Positions 34,326-41,742 of a DNA stretch of 64,000 nt are shown here, piece by piece. The notes under the pieces were generated by a model. The model had not been told where the DNA came from. It searched no databases and saw only the letters and a list, made by a program, of their open reading frames with translations. Every line of letters begins with the position of its first letter. The stretch's first letter is position 1. The position numbers and the translations under genes are program-made. Location of the stretch: contig NZ_JACHNB010000001.1 in assembly GCF_014205225.1 (NCBI RefSeq), positions 5,623,501-5,687,500 on the forward strand. The letters run 5' to 3'. The stretch is from Actinoplanes octamycinicus (GTDB lineage: Bacteria > Actinomycetota > Actinomycetes > Mycobacteriales > Micromonosporaceae).

Positions 34326-35447
34326 TTACGCGAGGTCGCGCAGGACGCCGACGATGTGATTCTGATCCGCTTCGGTGATTTTGTGATGCAGCGGCAGGAT
34401 CAGCGAATCCCGGGTGATCCGTTCGGTGACCGGCAGCGGCGCCGGAGTGACATCCGCGTAGGCCGGCTCCAGGTGCGCCGCCATGATGCCGCGCCGCGCC
34501 GAGACGCCGCGCTTCGCCAGCTCGGCGAGCAGCTCGTCCCGGCTGGTGCGGTAGTCCGGCGTGAGCAGCACCCAGAACGACTGGTAGTTCGTCGTGCCGT
34601 AGGCCGGGTCGCGGACCGGGACCACACCGTCGATGCCGGCGAGCAGCTCGTGGTACCGGGCCGCCAGCTCCCGGCGCTGCGCCACCAGCCCGGCCAGCCG
34701 GCCGAGCTGGACCAGGCCGACCGCCGCCTGGATGTCGGTCATCCGGTAGTTGTAAGCCGTCTCCAAGTACGCCTCGAGCACCGGCTGCGAGCTCTTGTGC
34801 CGGTCCGCCGCGGACACGTTCATGCCGTGCTCGCGCAGCCGCCGCAGCCGCACGGCCGCCTCGGCGTCGTCGACGGTGACCATGCCGCCCTCGCCGGTGG
34901 TGAGCACCTTGCGCGGGTGGAACGACCAGGCAGCGACCGCCGCGCCGGTGCCGGCGGGCGTACCGTAAGCGGTTGATCCGGCCGCGCAAGCGGCGTCCTC
35001 GACGAGCGCCAGTCCCCAGCCCTCGGCGGCCTTGCGGAGCCCGACCGTGTCGAACGGCACGCCGCCCTGGTGCACCGCGATGATCGCTGTCGTCCGCGGC
35101 GTGCGGACCGCGTCGATCGTCTCCACCGTCAGGTTGCCGGTGGCCAGGTCGACGTCGGCGAAGACCGGCGTCGCGCCGACATAGCGGACCGCGTTGGCGG
35201 TCGCGATGAACGACAGCGACGGGACGATCACCTCGTCACCCGGCTGCACGCCGTGCAGCACCAGGGCCAGGTGCAGCGCGGTCGTGCAGGAGCTGACCGC
35301 GACGCCGTGCCCGGCACCGACCGTGGCCGCGAACTCCTTCTCGAACTGCGCGACCCGCGGGCCCTGGGCGACCCAGCCGGAACGGACCGCGTCCGCTGCC
35401 GCCTGGGCCTCCTCCTCCCCGAGCATGGGGATCATCACCGGGATCAC
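34326..35447 (-). CDS. DegT/DnrJ/EryC1-family aminotransferase (WbpE-like)
   Basis: The 373-residue PLP sugar aminotransferase has MIPMLGEEEAQAAADAV, WVAQGPRVAQFEKEFA, SSCTTALHLALVLHG, VIVPSLSFIATANAV, VEDAACAAGS and the PLP lysine in WSFHPRKVLTTGEGGMV. With the oxidoreductase and acetyltransferase genes of this module it fits the WbpE role, transamination of a 3-keto sugar to the 3-amino derivative. The GTG start overlaps the epimerase stop by 4 bp. It is a different subgroup from the aminotransferase at 24 kb, so two distinct amino sugars are likely. Confidence 0.9.
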   Translation of the reverse strand: MIPVMIPMLGEEEAQAAADAVRSGWVAQGPRVAQFEKEFAATVGAGHGVAVSSCTTALHLALVLHGVQPGDEVIVPSLSFIATANAVRYVGATPVFADVDLATGNLTVETIDAVRTPRTTAIIAVHQGGVPFDTVGLRKAAEGWGLALVEDAACAAGSTAYGTPAGTGAAVAAWSFHPRKVLTTGEGGMVTVDDAEAAVRLRRLREHGMNVSAADRHKSSQPVLEAYLETAYNYRMTDIQAAVGLVQLGRLAGLVAQRRELAARYHELLAGIDGVVPVRDPAYGTTNYQSFWVLLTPDYRTSRDELLAELAKRGVSARRGIMAAHLEPAYADVTPAPLPVTERITRDSLILPLHHKITEADQNHIVGVLRDLA

Positions 35448-36409
35448 TTGGACGACCGCCACCAGTCGACGAGCTGCTCCAGACCCTCGTTGAGGCCGAT
35501 CTCGGCGCGGAAGCCGATGGTCCGGGCGGTGTGCTCGGTCTCGGCGAGCCGGCGGGTGACGCCGTTGACCGCGCGCGCCGGGCCGTGCTCCGGCACCAGG
35601 TCCGACTTCATCACCGTGGACAGCGCGGCGGCCAGCTCCTTGAGGCTGGTCTCCTCGCCGGAGGCGATGTTGAACACCTCGTCGGTGACGTCCGCCTGCG
35701 CGGCCAGGATGTTGGCACGGGCGATGTCGGCCACGTGCACGAAGTCCATCGTCTGCAGGCCGTCGCCGAGGATCAGCGGGGGAGTGCCCGACTCGATCCG
35801 CTCCATCCAGCGGATCAGCACCTCGGTGTAGAGGCCGTAGATGTCCATCCGCGGGCCGTAGACGTTGAAGTAGCGCAGCGCCACGTAGTCCAGGTCCTTC
35901 ATGGCCTTGAAGCTGCGCAGGGTGGCCTCGTTGAACGCCTTGGCCGCGCCGTAGAACGTGTCGTTGTTGTACGGGTGGTGCCGCTCGGTGGTCGGGAACT
36001 CCTCGGCCAGCCCGTAGACCGACGCCGACGAGGACGCGATGACCTTCTTGACGCCGGCCTCGGCCGCCGCCTCGATCACGTTGAACGTGCCGTCCACCAG
36101 CACCTCGTTGGCCAGCCGCGGCTCCTCGGCGCACTGCGTGATCCGGATCGCGGCCAGGTGGAACACCAGGTCCTTGCCGGCGGTCACCGACCGCACCAGC
36201 TCCACGTCGCGGATGTCGCCCTCGACCAGCGTGACCGGCCCGTTCTCCAGCGCCCAGGCCAGGTTCTCCCGCCGGCCGCGGACGAAGTTGTCCAGGACCA
36301 CGATCTCCGCGGCCCCGCCCCGGACGAGTTCGTCGACCACGTGCGAACCGATCGTGCCCGCCCCGCCGGTGACCAGGGCGCGCGCGCCCTCGATCGATAC
36401 TGCCGTCAC
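35444..36409 (-). CDS. NAD-dependent sugar epimerase/dehydratase (SDR)
   Basis: This 321-residue extended SDR has GARALVTGGAGTIGSHVVDE (GxxGxxG), GDIRDVELV, LVFHLAAIRITQC, the catalytic Ser region ASSSASVYG and YxxxK as FYGAAK, then RYFNVYGPRMD and TMDFVHVADIARAN. These are typical of UDP-hexose 4-epimerases and related enzymes. It probably epimerises the NDP-sugar made by the neighbours. The GTG start overlaps the upstream oxidoreductase by 4 bp. Confidence 0.9.
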   Translation of the reverse strand: MTAVSIEGARALVTGGAGTIGSHVVDELVRGGAAEIVVLDNFVRGRRENLAWALENGPVTLVEGDIRDVELVRSVTAGKDLVFHLAAIRITQCAEEPRLANEVLVDGTFNVIEAAAEAGVKKVIASSSASVYGLAEEFPTTERHHPYNNDTFYGAAKAFNEATLRSFKAMKDLDYVALRYFNVYGPRMDIYGLYTEVLIRWMERIESGTPPLILGDGLQTMDFVHVADIARANILAAQADVTDEVFNIASGEETSLKELAAALSTVMKSDLVPEHGPARAVNGVTRRLAETEHTARTIGFRAEIGLNEGLEQLVDWWRSSK

Positions 36410-37464
36410 GCCATGCGCCCTTCGTTGAGCTTGATCATCGTGCCGCCCTCGGCGAGGCTACGGGACGCCGCCTGGAGCAGCTCCAGCACCCGCAGCCCGG
36501 AGCGGCCGTCGGTGAGCGCGGGCGTCTTCGTGGTGATCGCCCGGGCGTATTCCTCGACCATGGTGCGCAGCGCCTCCCGCTCGGTCAGCGCCGGCGCCAC
36601 CATGTCGCCGGACCGGTACGAGATCAGGATGTCCCGGCGCTGCTCGTCGCCGAGCTCGTCCGGCGACGCCACGTCGACGCCCCGGTCGTAGATGGCCAGC
36701 CGCTGGCTGGGGTTCAGGTCGTCCCAGACCAGGGTCCGCTTGGAACCGCCGAAGATCGCGGTGCGGATCTTCACCGGGGACAGCCAGTTGACGTGGATGT
36801 GCGCGATCGCGCCGTTGCTCAGCTGCAGCGTGAGATAGGCCACGCAGGCCCGGCCGGCGCCGATCCCGTCCGCGCCGTGCGCCGCGACCGCCACCGGGGT
36901 GAGCCCCGCCGGCAGCACGAAGTCCAGGATCGACAGGTCGTGCGGGGCCAGGTCCCACAGCACGTCGATGTCCCGCTGGACCAGGCCCAGGTTGATCCGG
37001 ACCGAGTCGAGGAAGTGCAGCTCACCCAGCTCGCCGGCGTGCAGCAGCTCACGGATGCGCAGCACCGCGGGGGTGTAGCAGTAGGTGTGGTCGCACATCA
37101 GGGTCAGGCCGCGCTCGTCGGCCTCCTCGACCAGCTGCCGGCCCTCCTCGTAGGTGGCCGCGAGCGGTTTCTCGACCAGCACGTGCTTGCCGGCGCGCAG
37201 CGCGGCCAGCGCCACCTTCAGGTGGGTGCCGGCCGGGGTGGCGATCGCCACCGCCTGCACCTGTGGGTCGGCCAGGACCTCCTCGAGGTCGGCGGTGACC
37301 TGGACGGTGGAGTATCCACCGAGGACCCGGTGGGCCCGCTCGACGTCGAGGTCACAGAGCCAGTGCAGCCGGAACTGCGGGCTGGCCTGGAAGTTGCGGA
37401 CGAGGTTGGGGCCCCAGTACCCGGCCCCGATGACGGCGATGCCGATCGGCTCGGACGCGTTCAA
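36406..37464 (-). CDS. Gfo/Idh/MocA-family oxidoreductase (WbpB-like)
   Basis: The 352-residue protein has the Rossmann site IGIAVIGAGYWGPNLVRNF, the catalytic EKP motif in GKHVLVEKPLAATYEEGR, and DLAPHDLSILDFVL plus HVNWLSPVKIRTAIFGGSK in the C-terminal domain. In WbpB-type pathways this enzyme oxidises the sugar C3 hydroxyl before transamination. The TTG start has CGGAAG upstream. It is first in the leftward operon and divergent from the acetyltransferase, together a WbpB/E/D-like set. Confidence 0.9.
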   Translation of the reverse strand: MNASEPIGIAVIGAGYWGPNLVRNFQASPQFRLHWLCDLDVERAHRVLGGYSTVQVTADLEEVLADPQVQAVAIATPAGTHLKVALAALRAGKHVLVEKPLAATYEEGRQLVEEADERGLTLMCDHTYCYTPAVLRIRELLHAGELGELHFLDSVRINLGLVQRDIDVLWDLAPHDLSILDFVLPAGLTPVAVAAHGADGIGAGRACVAYLTLQLSNGAIAHIHVNWLSPVKIRTAIFGGSKRTLVWDDLNPSQRLAIYDRGVDVASPDELGDEQRRDILISYRSGDMVAPALTEREALRTMVEEYARAITTKTPALTDGRSGLRVLELLQAASRSLAEGGTMIKLNEGRMA

Positions 37465-37729
37465 CAGACTTCCGATCTTTGTCAGGTCAGCACGGACTCA
37501 CAAACCCTTGGCAAGCTATCGATCCCCTTAGGAGGCGCGCTAGATCGCTGACGGATTTCCGGCGGGGGCGCAGCCGAAGCCGATCCGTTCGGCCGTTCGA
37601 GGTACGCCTGTCGGCCACCCCGCGGGCCGCCCAACGGTCACTTCGGAGGAAGTCGTCGTGTTGCTGACATCGCGCGAGCCCCGTTCCGTCTACCCTGGCC
37701 CGGATCTTGACTCTCCGGAAAGGGATCCG
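37465..37729. promoter_or_regulatory. Divergent control region of the WbpB/E/D-like module
   Basis: These 265 bp hold no gene and separate the divergent oxidoreductase and acetyltransferase genes. It is locally AT-richer (CTATCGATCCCCTTAGG near 37516). TTGCTGACATCG at 37661 and TACCCT at 37691 are weak promoter-like boxes for the rightward gene with too long a spacer. No operator was found. Confidence 0.35.
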
Positions 37730-38323
37730 ATGACCGACGTCACCGTCGCGCCCACCGCCGACCTCGACCCGCGCGCCGAGATCGGCGACGGCACCCGGAT
37801 CTGGCACCTGGCCCAGATCCGCGAGGACGCCCGGCTCGGCCGCAACTGCACCATCGGCCGTGGCGCCTACGTCGGGCCCGGCGTGGTCATCGGCGACAAC
37901 GTCAAGCTGCAGAACCATGCCCTGGTCTACGAGCCGGCCCGGCTCGGCGACGGCGTCTTCGTCGGACCGGCCGCGGTGCTCACCAACGACGAGTACCCGC
38001 GTGCGGTCACCCCGGACGGCCGGCTCAAGACCGGTGACGACTGGACCGCGGTCGGCGTGACGATCGGTGAGGGCGCGGCGATCGGGGCCCGCGCGGTCTG
38101 CGTCGCCCCGGTCACCGTGGGCCGGTGGGCGCTGGTCGCGGCCGGCGCCGTGGTGACCACGGACGTACCGGATTTCGCCCTGGTCGTCGGCGTGCCGGCG
38201 CGCCGGATCGGCTGGGTCGGGCGGGCCGGCCGGCCACTGACCGCGAAGGACGGCGGGGTCTGGGTGTGTCCGGAGACCGGCGCCGAGTACCACGAGGCCG
38301 AGGGCGTGCTGACCGAGGCGTGA
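37730..38323 (+). CDS. Hexapeptide-repeat sugar N-acetyltransferase (WbpD/WlbB-like)
   Basis: A left-handed beta-helix protein of 197 residues with regular hexapeptides (IGDGTRIWHLAQIREDARLG, CTIGRGAYVGPGVVIGDNVK, VGVTIGEGAAIGARAVCVAP) and NHALVYEPARLGDGVFVGPAAVLTNDEYPRAV, very like WbpD/WlbB, which N-acetylate the 3-amino group of UDP-3-amino sugars. The C-terminal extension (VCPETGAEYHEAEG) is also common in this group. ATG at 37730 follows GGAAAGGG. It should act after the WbpE-like aminotransferase. Confidence 0.9.
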   Translation: MTDVTVAPTADLDPRAEIGDGTRIWHLAQIREDARLGRNCTIGRGAYVGPGVVIGDNVKLQNHALVYEPARLGDGVFVGPAAVLTNDEYPRAVTPDGRLKTGDDWTAVGVTIGEGAAIGARAVCVAPVTVGRWALVAAGAVVTTDVPDFALVVGVPARRIGWVGRAGRPLTAKDGGVWVCPETGAEYHEAEGVLTEA

Positions 38324-38455
38324 CGCGCGGTCCGCGTCCGCTTCAGATCACCCCGCTTCCGGTACGCCGACCGCCGTCCCCGTCGTCGCCAGCTCGCGCC
38401 GGCGGCCGTCGTCGCGCTTGCCTCCCGCGGCCGTCGGCGATGCCGGCGGGCTGAT

Positions 38456-38531
38456 CTATTGCGGACGTAGCACCATCAGCGTTTCTGCGGGCGCCGCACG
38501 ATCAGCGCTTGTGCGCGCGCAGCACCATCAG
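38456..38531 (-). repeat. Three tandem copies of the ComB-like gene's 3' end
   Basis: Read leftward, units of 26, 26 and 24 bp (38531-38506, 38505-38480, 38479-38456) each start CTGAT[G/C]GTGC. The first is the true end of the coding sequence (LMVLRAHKR, stop). The next two encode [13 protein letters not shown] and LMVLRPQ-stop in successive frames, because 26 is not a multiple of three. Each frame therefore has a similar C-terminal tail and stop. Confidence 0.8.
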
Positions 38532-39185
38532 CGGGCCCTCCGCCGCCGCCACCATGGCGAACCCGAACCGGTCGGCCTCCAGGCAGAGCGGCACGTCGTC
38601 GGCATGCATCCCGGGGAAGCCGCTCCGCACCCCGTCCGCCAGATCGGCGGCCGCCTTGGACCCCGCGGCCCGCGCCAGGAACCCGTCCGGTGCCGGCTCG
38701 GTGCCGGCCGCCACCTCGGCGATGTACTGCGCGCAGGCCAGATCCTCCTCGGCCCGCCCCCGCCCGCCGGTCACCACGAAGGTCACCCGCCGGTCGCCGT
38801 GCGCCCGCAGCGCCGCCGCGGTCGCCCCGGCCACCACGAAACTCGCGCACAGCAGCAGCGACGCCCCCTTGGCCGCGTGCACGCCGACCGTCCCGTTGGT
38901 GGTCTTCTGCACCACCGTCCGCCCGGTCAGGTCCATCGACCGCAGCAGCCCCGGCGAGTTGACCAGGTCGAATCCGGGCGCCGGCGGGCCGTCCTTGAGC
39001 GTCACCCAGTCCGGATGGCCGGCCTTGAGGTCGAGCGCCTCGTCCAGCGAGGCGGCGAGCACCACCTTCTCCGCCCCGCGGTCGAAGGCCCAGGCGGTCA
39101 CCGTGAAGGCGCGCATCACGTCGATCACCACGGCGACCGGCGGAACCTCGGTGATCTCGGCGATGCCGGCGAAACGAGCGTCCAT
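38502..39185 (-). CDS. ComB-like 2-phosphosulfolactate phosphatase family protein
   Basis: The 227-residue protein matches the ComB family (PF04029): [68 protein letters not shown] and [25 protein letters not shown]. Named members dephosphorylate 2-phosphosulfolactate in coenzyme M synthesis; actinobacterial homologues have no known pathway, so the substrate here is unknown. ATG at 39185 is used; ATG at 39197 would add four residues. Its 3' end is tandemly duplicated. Confidence 0.85.
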   Translation of the reverse strand: MDARFAGIAEITEVPPVAVVIDVMRAFTVTAWAFDRGAEKVVLAASLDEALDLKAGHPDWVTLKDGPPAPGFDLVNSPGLLRSMDLTGRTVVQKTTNGTVGVHAAKGASLLLCASFVVAGATAAALRAHGDRRVTFVVTGGRGRAEEDLACAQYIAEVAAGTEPAPDGFLARAAGSKAAADLADGVRSGFPGMHADDVPLCLEADRFGFAMVAAAEGPLMVLRAHKR

Positions 39186-39252
39186 CCTGACGATCATCGC
39201 CGATCCGGAATGCGGTCGTGCCGCCGAGGTCCGCTGGGTACCGTCTGCTCCC

Positions 39253-39726
39253 ATGGGCACCCGTTTCCACGATCCGACGGCGGACCATTCGCTGTACGCC
39301 CTCGCGCACCAGCCGATCGACGTGGTCTGCCCGCGCTGCGCCGCGCACGCCCAGGTGGTCGCCGCCCCGTCCGGCCACGACCGGCGCCTGGTCTGCCCGG
39401 CCTGCAGCCACACCCGCACCTGGTCGTCGCGCACCGATTCGTCCCGCTGGAGCGGGCTCGTCGACCCGTTCTTCCGCCGGCCGTTGTGGCTCACCACCAC
39501 CGTCCGCGGCCACGGCCTGTGGGCCTACAACCGCGCCCACCTGGACCTGCTGACCGAGTTCGTCGCCGCCTCCCTGCGCGAGCGCGGCCCTGGCGGCGGC
39601 TGCTCGATGTCCCTGATCGAGAAACTCCCGCCGTGGATGAAGTCGGCCCGCAACCGCCCCGACCTGCTGGCCGCCCTGACCCGGCTGCGCGCCCGCCTCG
39701 ACGCTGATCCCTCCCGGTCACGGTGA
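39253..39726 (+). CDS. Small zinc-ribbon-like hypothetical protein
   Basis: The 157-residue protein has two CxxC pairs ([11 protein letters not shown] and [10 protein letters not shown]) about 20 residues apart, as in a TFIIB-type zinc ribbon, followed by [21 protein letters not shown] and a helical C-terminus. I do not know its function. It is divergent from the ComB-like gene (67-bp gap) and precedes a small acidic protein gene. Confidence 0.75.
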   Translation: MGTRFHDPTADHSLYALAHQPIDVVCPRCAAHAQVVAAPSGHDRRLVCPACSHTRTWSSRTDSSRWSGLVDPFFRRPLWLTTTVRGHGLWAYNRAHLDLLTEFVAASLRERGPGGGCSMSLIEKLPPWMKSARNRPDLLAALTRLRARLDADPSRSR

Positions 39727-39740
39727 CGGAGGGTTCCGCC

Positions 39741-40127
39741 ATGGGCATGTATTTCTACGTGGGCACCGCGCCCACGACGCCGGAGGAGTATCGATCTCTG
39801 TCGCGTGGCCCGGAGATCTGGGATCGCAGCTGGAACACCAGCTTCATGTTCTGCGCCCAGATCGCCGCCCTGGCGGAGATGCTCAAGCTCCCGAGCGGCG
39901 TCCACGACACCGGCATGGACGAGGTCTACATCGACCCGCCGGTGCTGCGCGCCTTCCTGGCCGCCACCTTCGACTACCTGTCCCGCAGCGGTTCCCTCCC
40001 GCTGCGCCGCATGCTCATCGGCGTCGTGCAGACCGCCCTGTTCCTGGACGCCCGAGCCACCGGCACCCCGTTCCCGATCCCGCCGGGCTTCGACGACATC
40101 GAACAGGACCTCGACGACATCTCCTGA
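39741..40127 (+). CDS. Conserved hypothetical protein, 128 aa
   Basis: A soluble helical protein beginning MGMYFYVGTAPTTPEEYRSL and ending DDIEQDLDDIS. No family is recognised. ATG at 39741 is chosen because GGAGGG lies 8 bp upstream; an earlier GTG at 39723 overlaps the previous stop and would add six residues. It probably forms a two-gene transcript with the zinc-ribbon gene. Composition is typical of the genome. Confidence 0.7.
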   Translation: MGMYFYVGTAPTTPEEYRSLSRGPEIWDRSWNTSFMFCAQIAALAEMLKLPSGVHDTGMDEVYIDPPVLRAFLAATFDYLSRSGSLPLRRMLIGVVQTALFLDARATGTPFPIPPGFDDIEQDLDDIS

Positions 40128-40152
40128 CTCCCGGCCCGCTCCCCACCGGACC

Positions 40153-40282
40153 GCCCCTTCCCGGTACGCCCGCCGCCCGTCCCTATCCGGCACGCCAGCC
40201 GCCCGCTTCTTTCCGGCACGCCCGCCGCCCGCTTCTTTCCGGCACGCCCGCCGTCCGCTTCTTTCCGGCACGCCAGCCGCCC
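40153..40282. repeat. Five tandem 26-bp repeats
   Basis: Copies start at 40153, 40179, 40205, 40231 and 40257. The core is GCTTCTTTCCGGCACGCCC; the first copy has TTCCCGGTACGCC instead. The three right-hand copies are almost identical, while the two left-hand ones have diverged. The array sits between the stops of two convergent genes. There are no distinct spacers, so it is not a CRISPR array. Confidence 0.85.
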
Positions 40283-40289
40283 GCGCGAC

Positions 40290-40859
40290 TCACCGCGGCT
40301 GGAGGACCAGATAGGTCAGTTCGCGCAGCATCCCGGCGTGCAGGCGCAGCCCGGTGACCCGCTCGGCGAGGGCCAGCGCGCGCACCTCCGCGTCCTCGTC
40401 GAACTCCGCGTCCGGGTCGAACTCACCGTTGCCGCTCAAGTCGAAGCCCAGCTCAACCATGTCCGCCAGCAGTGCGTCCGGCTCGCGGCCCGTCCGCCAC
40501 CCGGCCGACCCCGGGTCGAACGACACCCGGACCTCGCCGTCCGACACCCAGAGGAACGCCGGATCGTTGTGCTCCGACTCGTAGACCACCGCCACACTCG
40601 TGCCCCGGGACACCGGACCGTACGCCTCGGCGAAGGTCAGCCGGCCGCGGATCGCCTCGACGATCACCGCGCCGCCCGGCAGGTCGGCGACCGCGAGCCA
40701 CGGGGAACCGGCGGGCAACTGCTCCAGCCCTCGCACCCGACCGGTCTCGGCGGCGCCGAGCCGCGAAGCGACCTCGCCGGCGGTCAGCCCGCGCACGAAG
40801 GTCAGGCAGTGGTCGAGCCCCAGTTCTTCCTCGCGCACGTCGCAGCGCCCAAGATCCAT
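40290..40859 (-). CDS. Hypothetical protein, possibly DUF6461-like
   Basis: The 189-residue soluble protein has CLTFVRGLTAGEVASRLGA at the start, then SPWLAVADLPGGAVIVEAI and VSRGTSVAVVYESEHNDPAFLWVSDGEVRVSFDPG, which resemble the actinobacterial DUF6461 family of unknown function; the assignment is tentative. The second half is acidic (FDLSGNGEFDPDAEFDEDAE). It is divergent from the sigma-factor unit and convergent with the small gene to its left, across the 26-bp repeats. Confidence 0.75.
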   Translation of the reverse strand: MDLGRCDVREEELGLDHCLTFVRGLTAGEVASRLGAAETGRVRGLEQLPAGSPWLAVADLPGGAVIVEAIRGRLTFAEAYGPVSRGTSVAVVYESEHNDPAFLWVSDGEVRVSFDPGSAGWRTGREPDALLADMVELGFDLSGNGEFDPDAEFDEDAEVRALALAERVTGLRLHAGMLRELTYLVLQPR

Positions 40860-40993
40860 CGCCGCAGCGTAGCGACCGGGTCCGACAACTTTTCCGTGGA
40901 CGCTTTAGACGTTTTGCCAGGTAGCTCCGTTTATCTGAGCAAAGGCGGTGAGCGAGGCAGCACCACCGCCGGAGCAAGAGTCACGGGGGAAAC

Positions 40994-41176
40994 GTGGACA
41001 TTTGGGGGCCGTTGATCAGCGCGCTGATCGGCCAGCTGATCAGCTTGGTAAGGGCCGGGCTGGGCGGCGAGGGTGGCAACCGCCATCCCGTCCGGGCCCG
41101 CCGGCAGCGTTCTTATCTGGAGGTCCGGGTCACCTGGCGGCGCGGCGGAGGCAGATCGGGCCGAACCTCATGGTGA
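40994..41176 (+). CDS. Possible 60-aa small protein upstream of the sigma factor
   Basis: A GTG with GGGGGA upstream opens a 60-codon frame: an amphipathic or hydrophobic N-terminus (MDIWGPLISALIGQLISLV) and an Arg-rich C-terminus (RRQRSYLEVRVTWRRGG). Its TGA (41174-41176) overlaps the GTG at 41173, two alternative sigma-factor start codons away, so the small frame could couple translation to the sigma gene. It may be a leader peptide, a small membrane-active regulator or chance; no homologue is recognised. Confidence 0.45.
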   Translation: MDIWGPLISALIGQLISLVRAGLGGEGGNRHPVRARRQRSYLEVRVTWRRGGGRSGRTSW

Positions 41177-41742
41177 CGCTCGCGAGCACCGAGGCGCCGG
41201 GCGAGGACGGCGACCATCCAGCCAGCCGGACCGCCTCGAAAGGGACCACCGGTGACCGGGAGGGCAGCTTCGCGCTGTTCTTCCGGGAGGCCTATCCGCG
41301 GCTGGTCGGCCGGGCGGTCCTGCGCGGCCTGAGCCGGGACGACGCGGCCGACGCGGCGCAGGAGGCGTTCGTCGGCGTCTACAAGCAGTGGGCGATGTTG
41401 CATCCGCAGCCGCCCGACGCCCGGTTCCGCTATGCCGCGCGGGCCCTGGAGAACGCGGTCACCAACGTGCGCCGGTCCCGCGGCCGGGACACCGATCTGT
41501 CCAAGGAGCTGTGCCCGTTCGTGCGGTTCACCGAGGACGACTGCGCCGGCACCGACGCGCTGGATCTGGTGCGCCGGCTGCCGGAGCGGCAGCGCACCGT
41601 GGTCCTGCTGCTCGACGAGGGCTGGACGGCGAACGAGATCGCCACCCGGTTGCGGATCGGCGCCACCTCGGTGCGCACGCATCTGCAGCACGCCCGGAAG
41701 ACGTTGCGAGAGAAACTCCGGAAGGAAGGCGACCGTGGATAG
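41170..41742 (+). CDS. ECF-like RNA polymerase sigma factor
   Basis: The 190-residue protein has region 2 (FALFFREAYPRLVGRAVLRG, DDAADAAQEAFVGVYKQW) and region 4 (LPERQRTVVLLLDEGWTANEIATRL, IGATSVRTHLQHARKTLREKL) of sigma-70 family group 4 factors. The first 35 residues are not conserved. The start may be ATG 41170 or GTG 41173, the latter sharing GTGA with the upstream small frame. The downstream membrane protein overlaps by 8 bp and is the expected anti-sigma or co-regulated partner. Confidence 0.88.
   Translation: MVTLASTEAPGEDGDHPASRTASKGTTGDREGSFALFFREAYPRLVGRAVLRGLSRDDAADAAQEAFVGVYKQWAMLHPQPPDARFRYAARALENAVTNVRRSRGRDTDLSKELCPFVRFTEDDCAGTDALDLVRRLPERQRTVVLLLDEGWTANEIATRLRIGATSVRTHLQHARKTLREKLRKEGDRG

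Noticed and set aside
40153..40282. Possible CRISPR array
   Set aside because: The 26-bp units abut each other with no unique spacers, and no cas genes are nearby.
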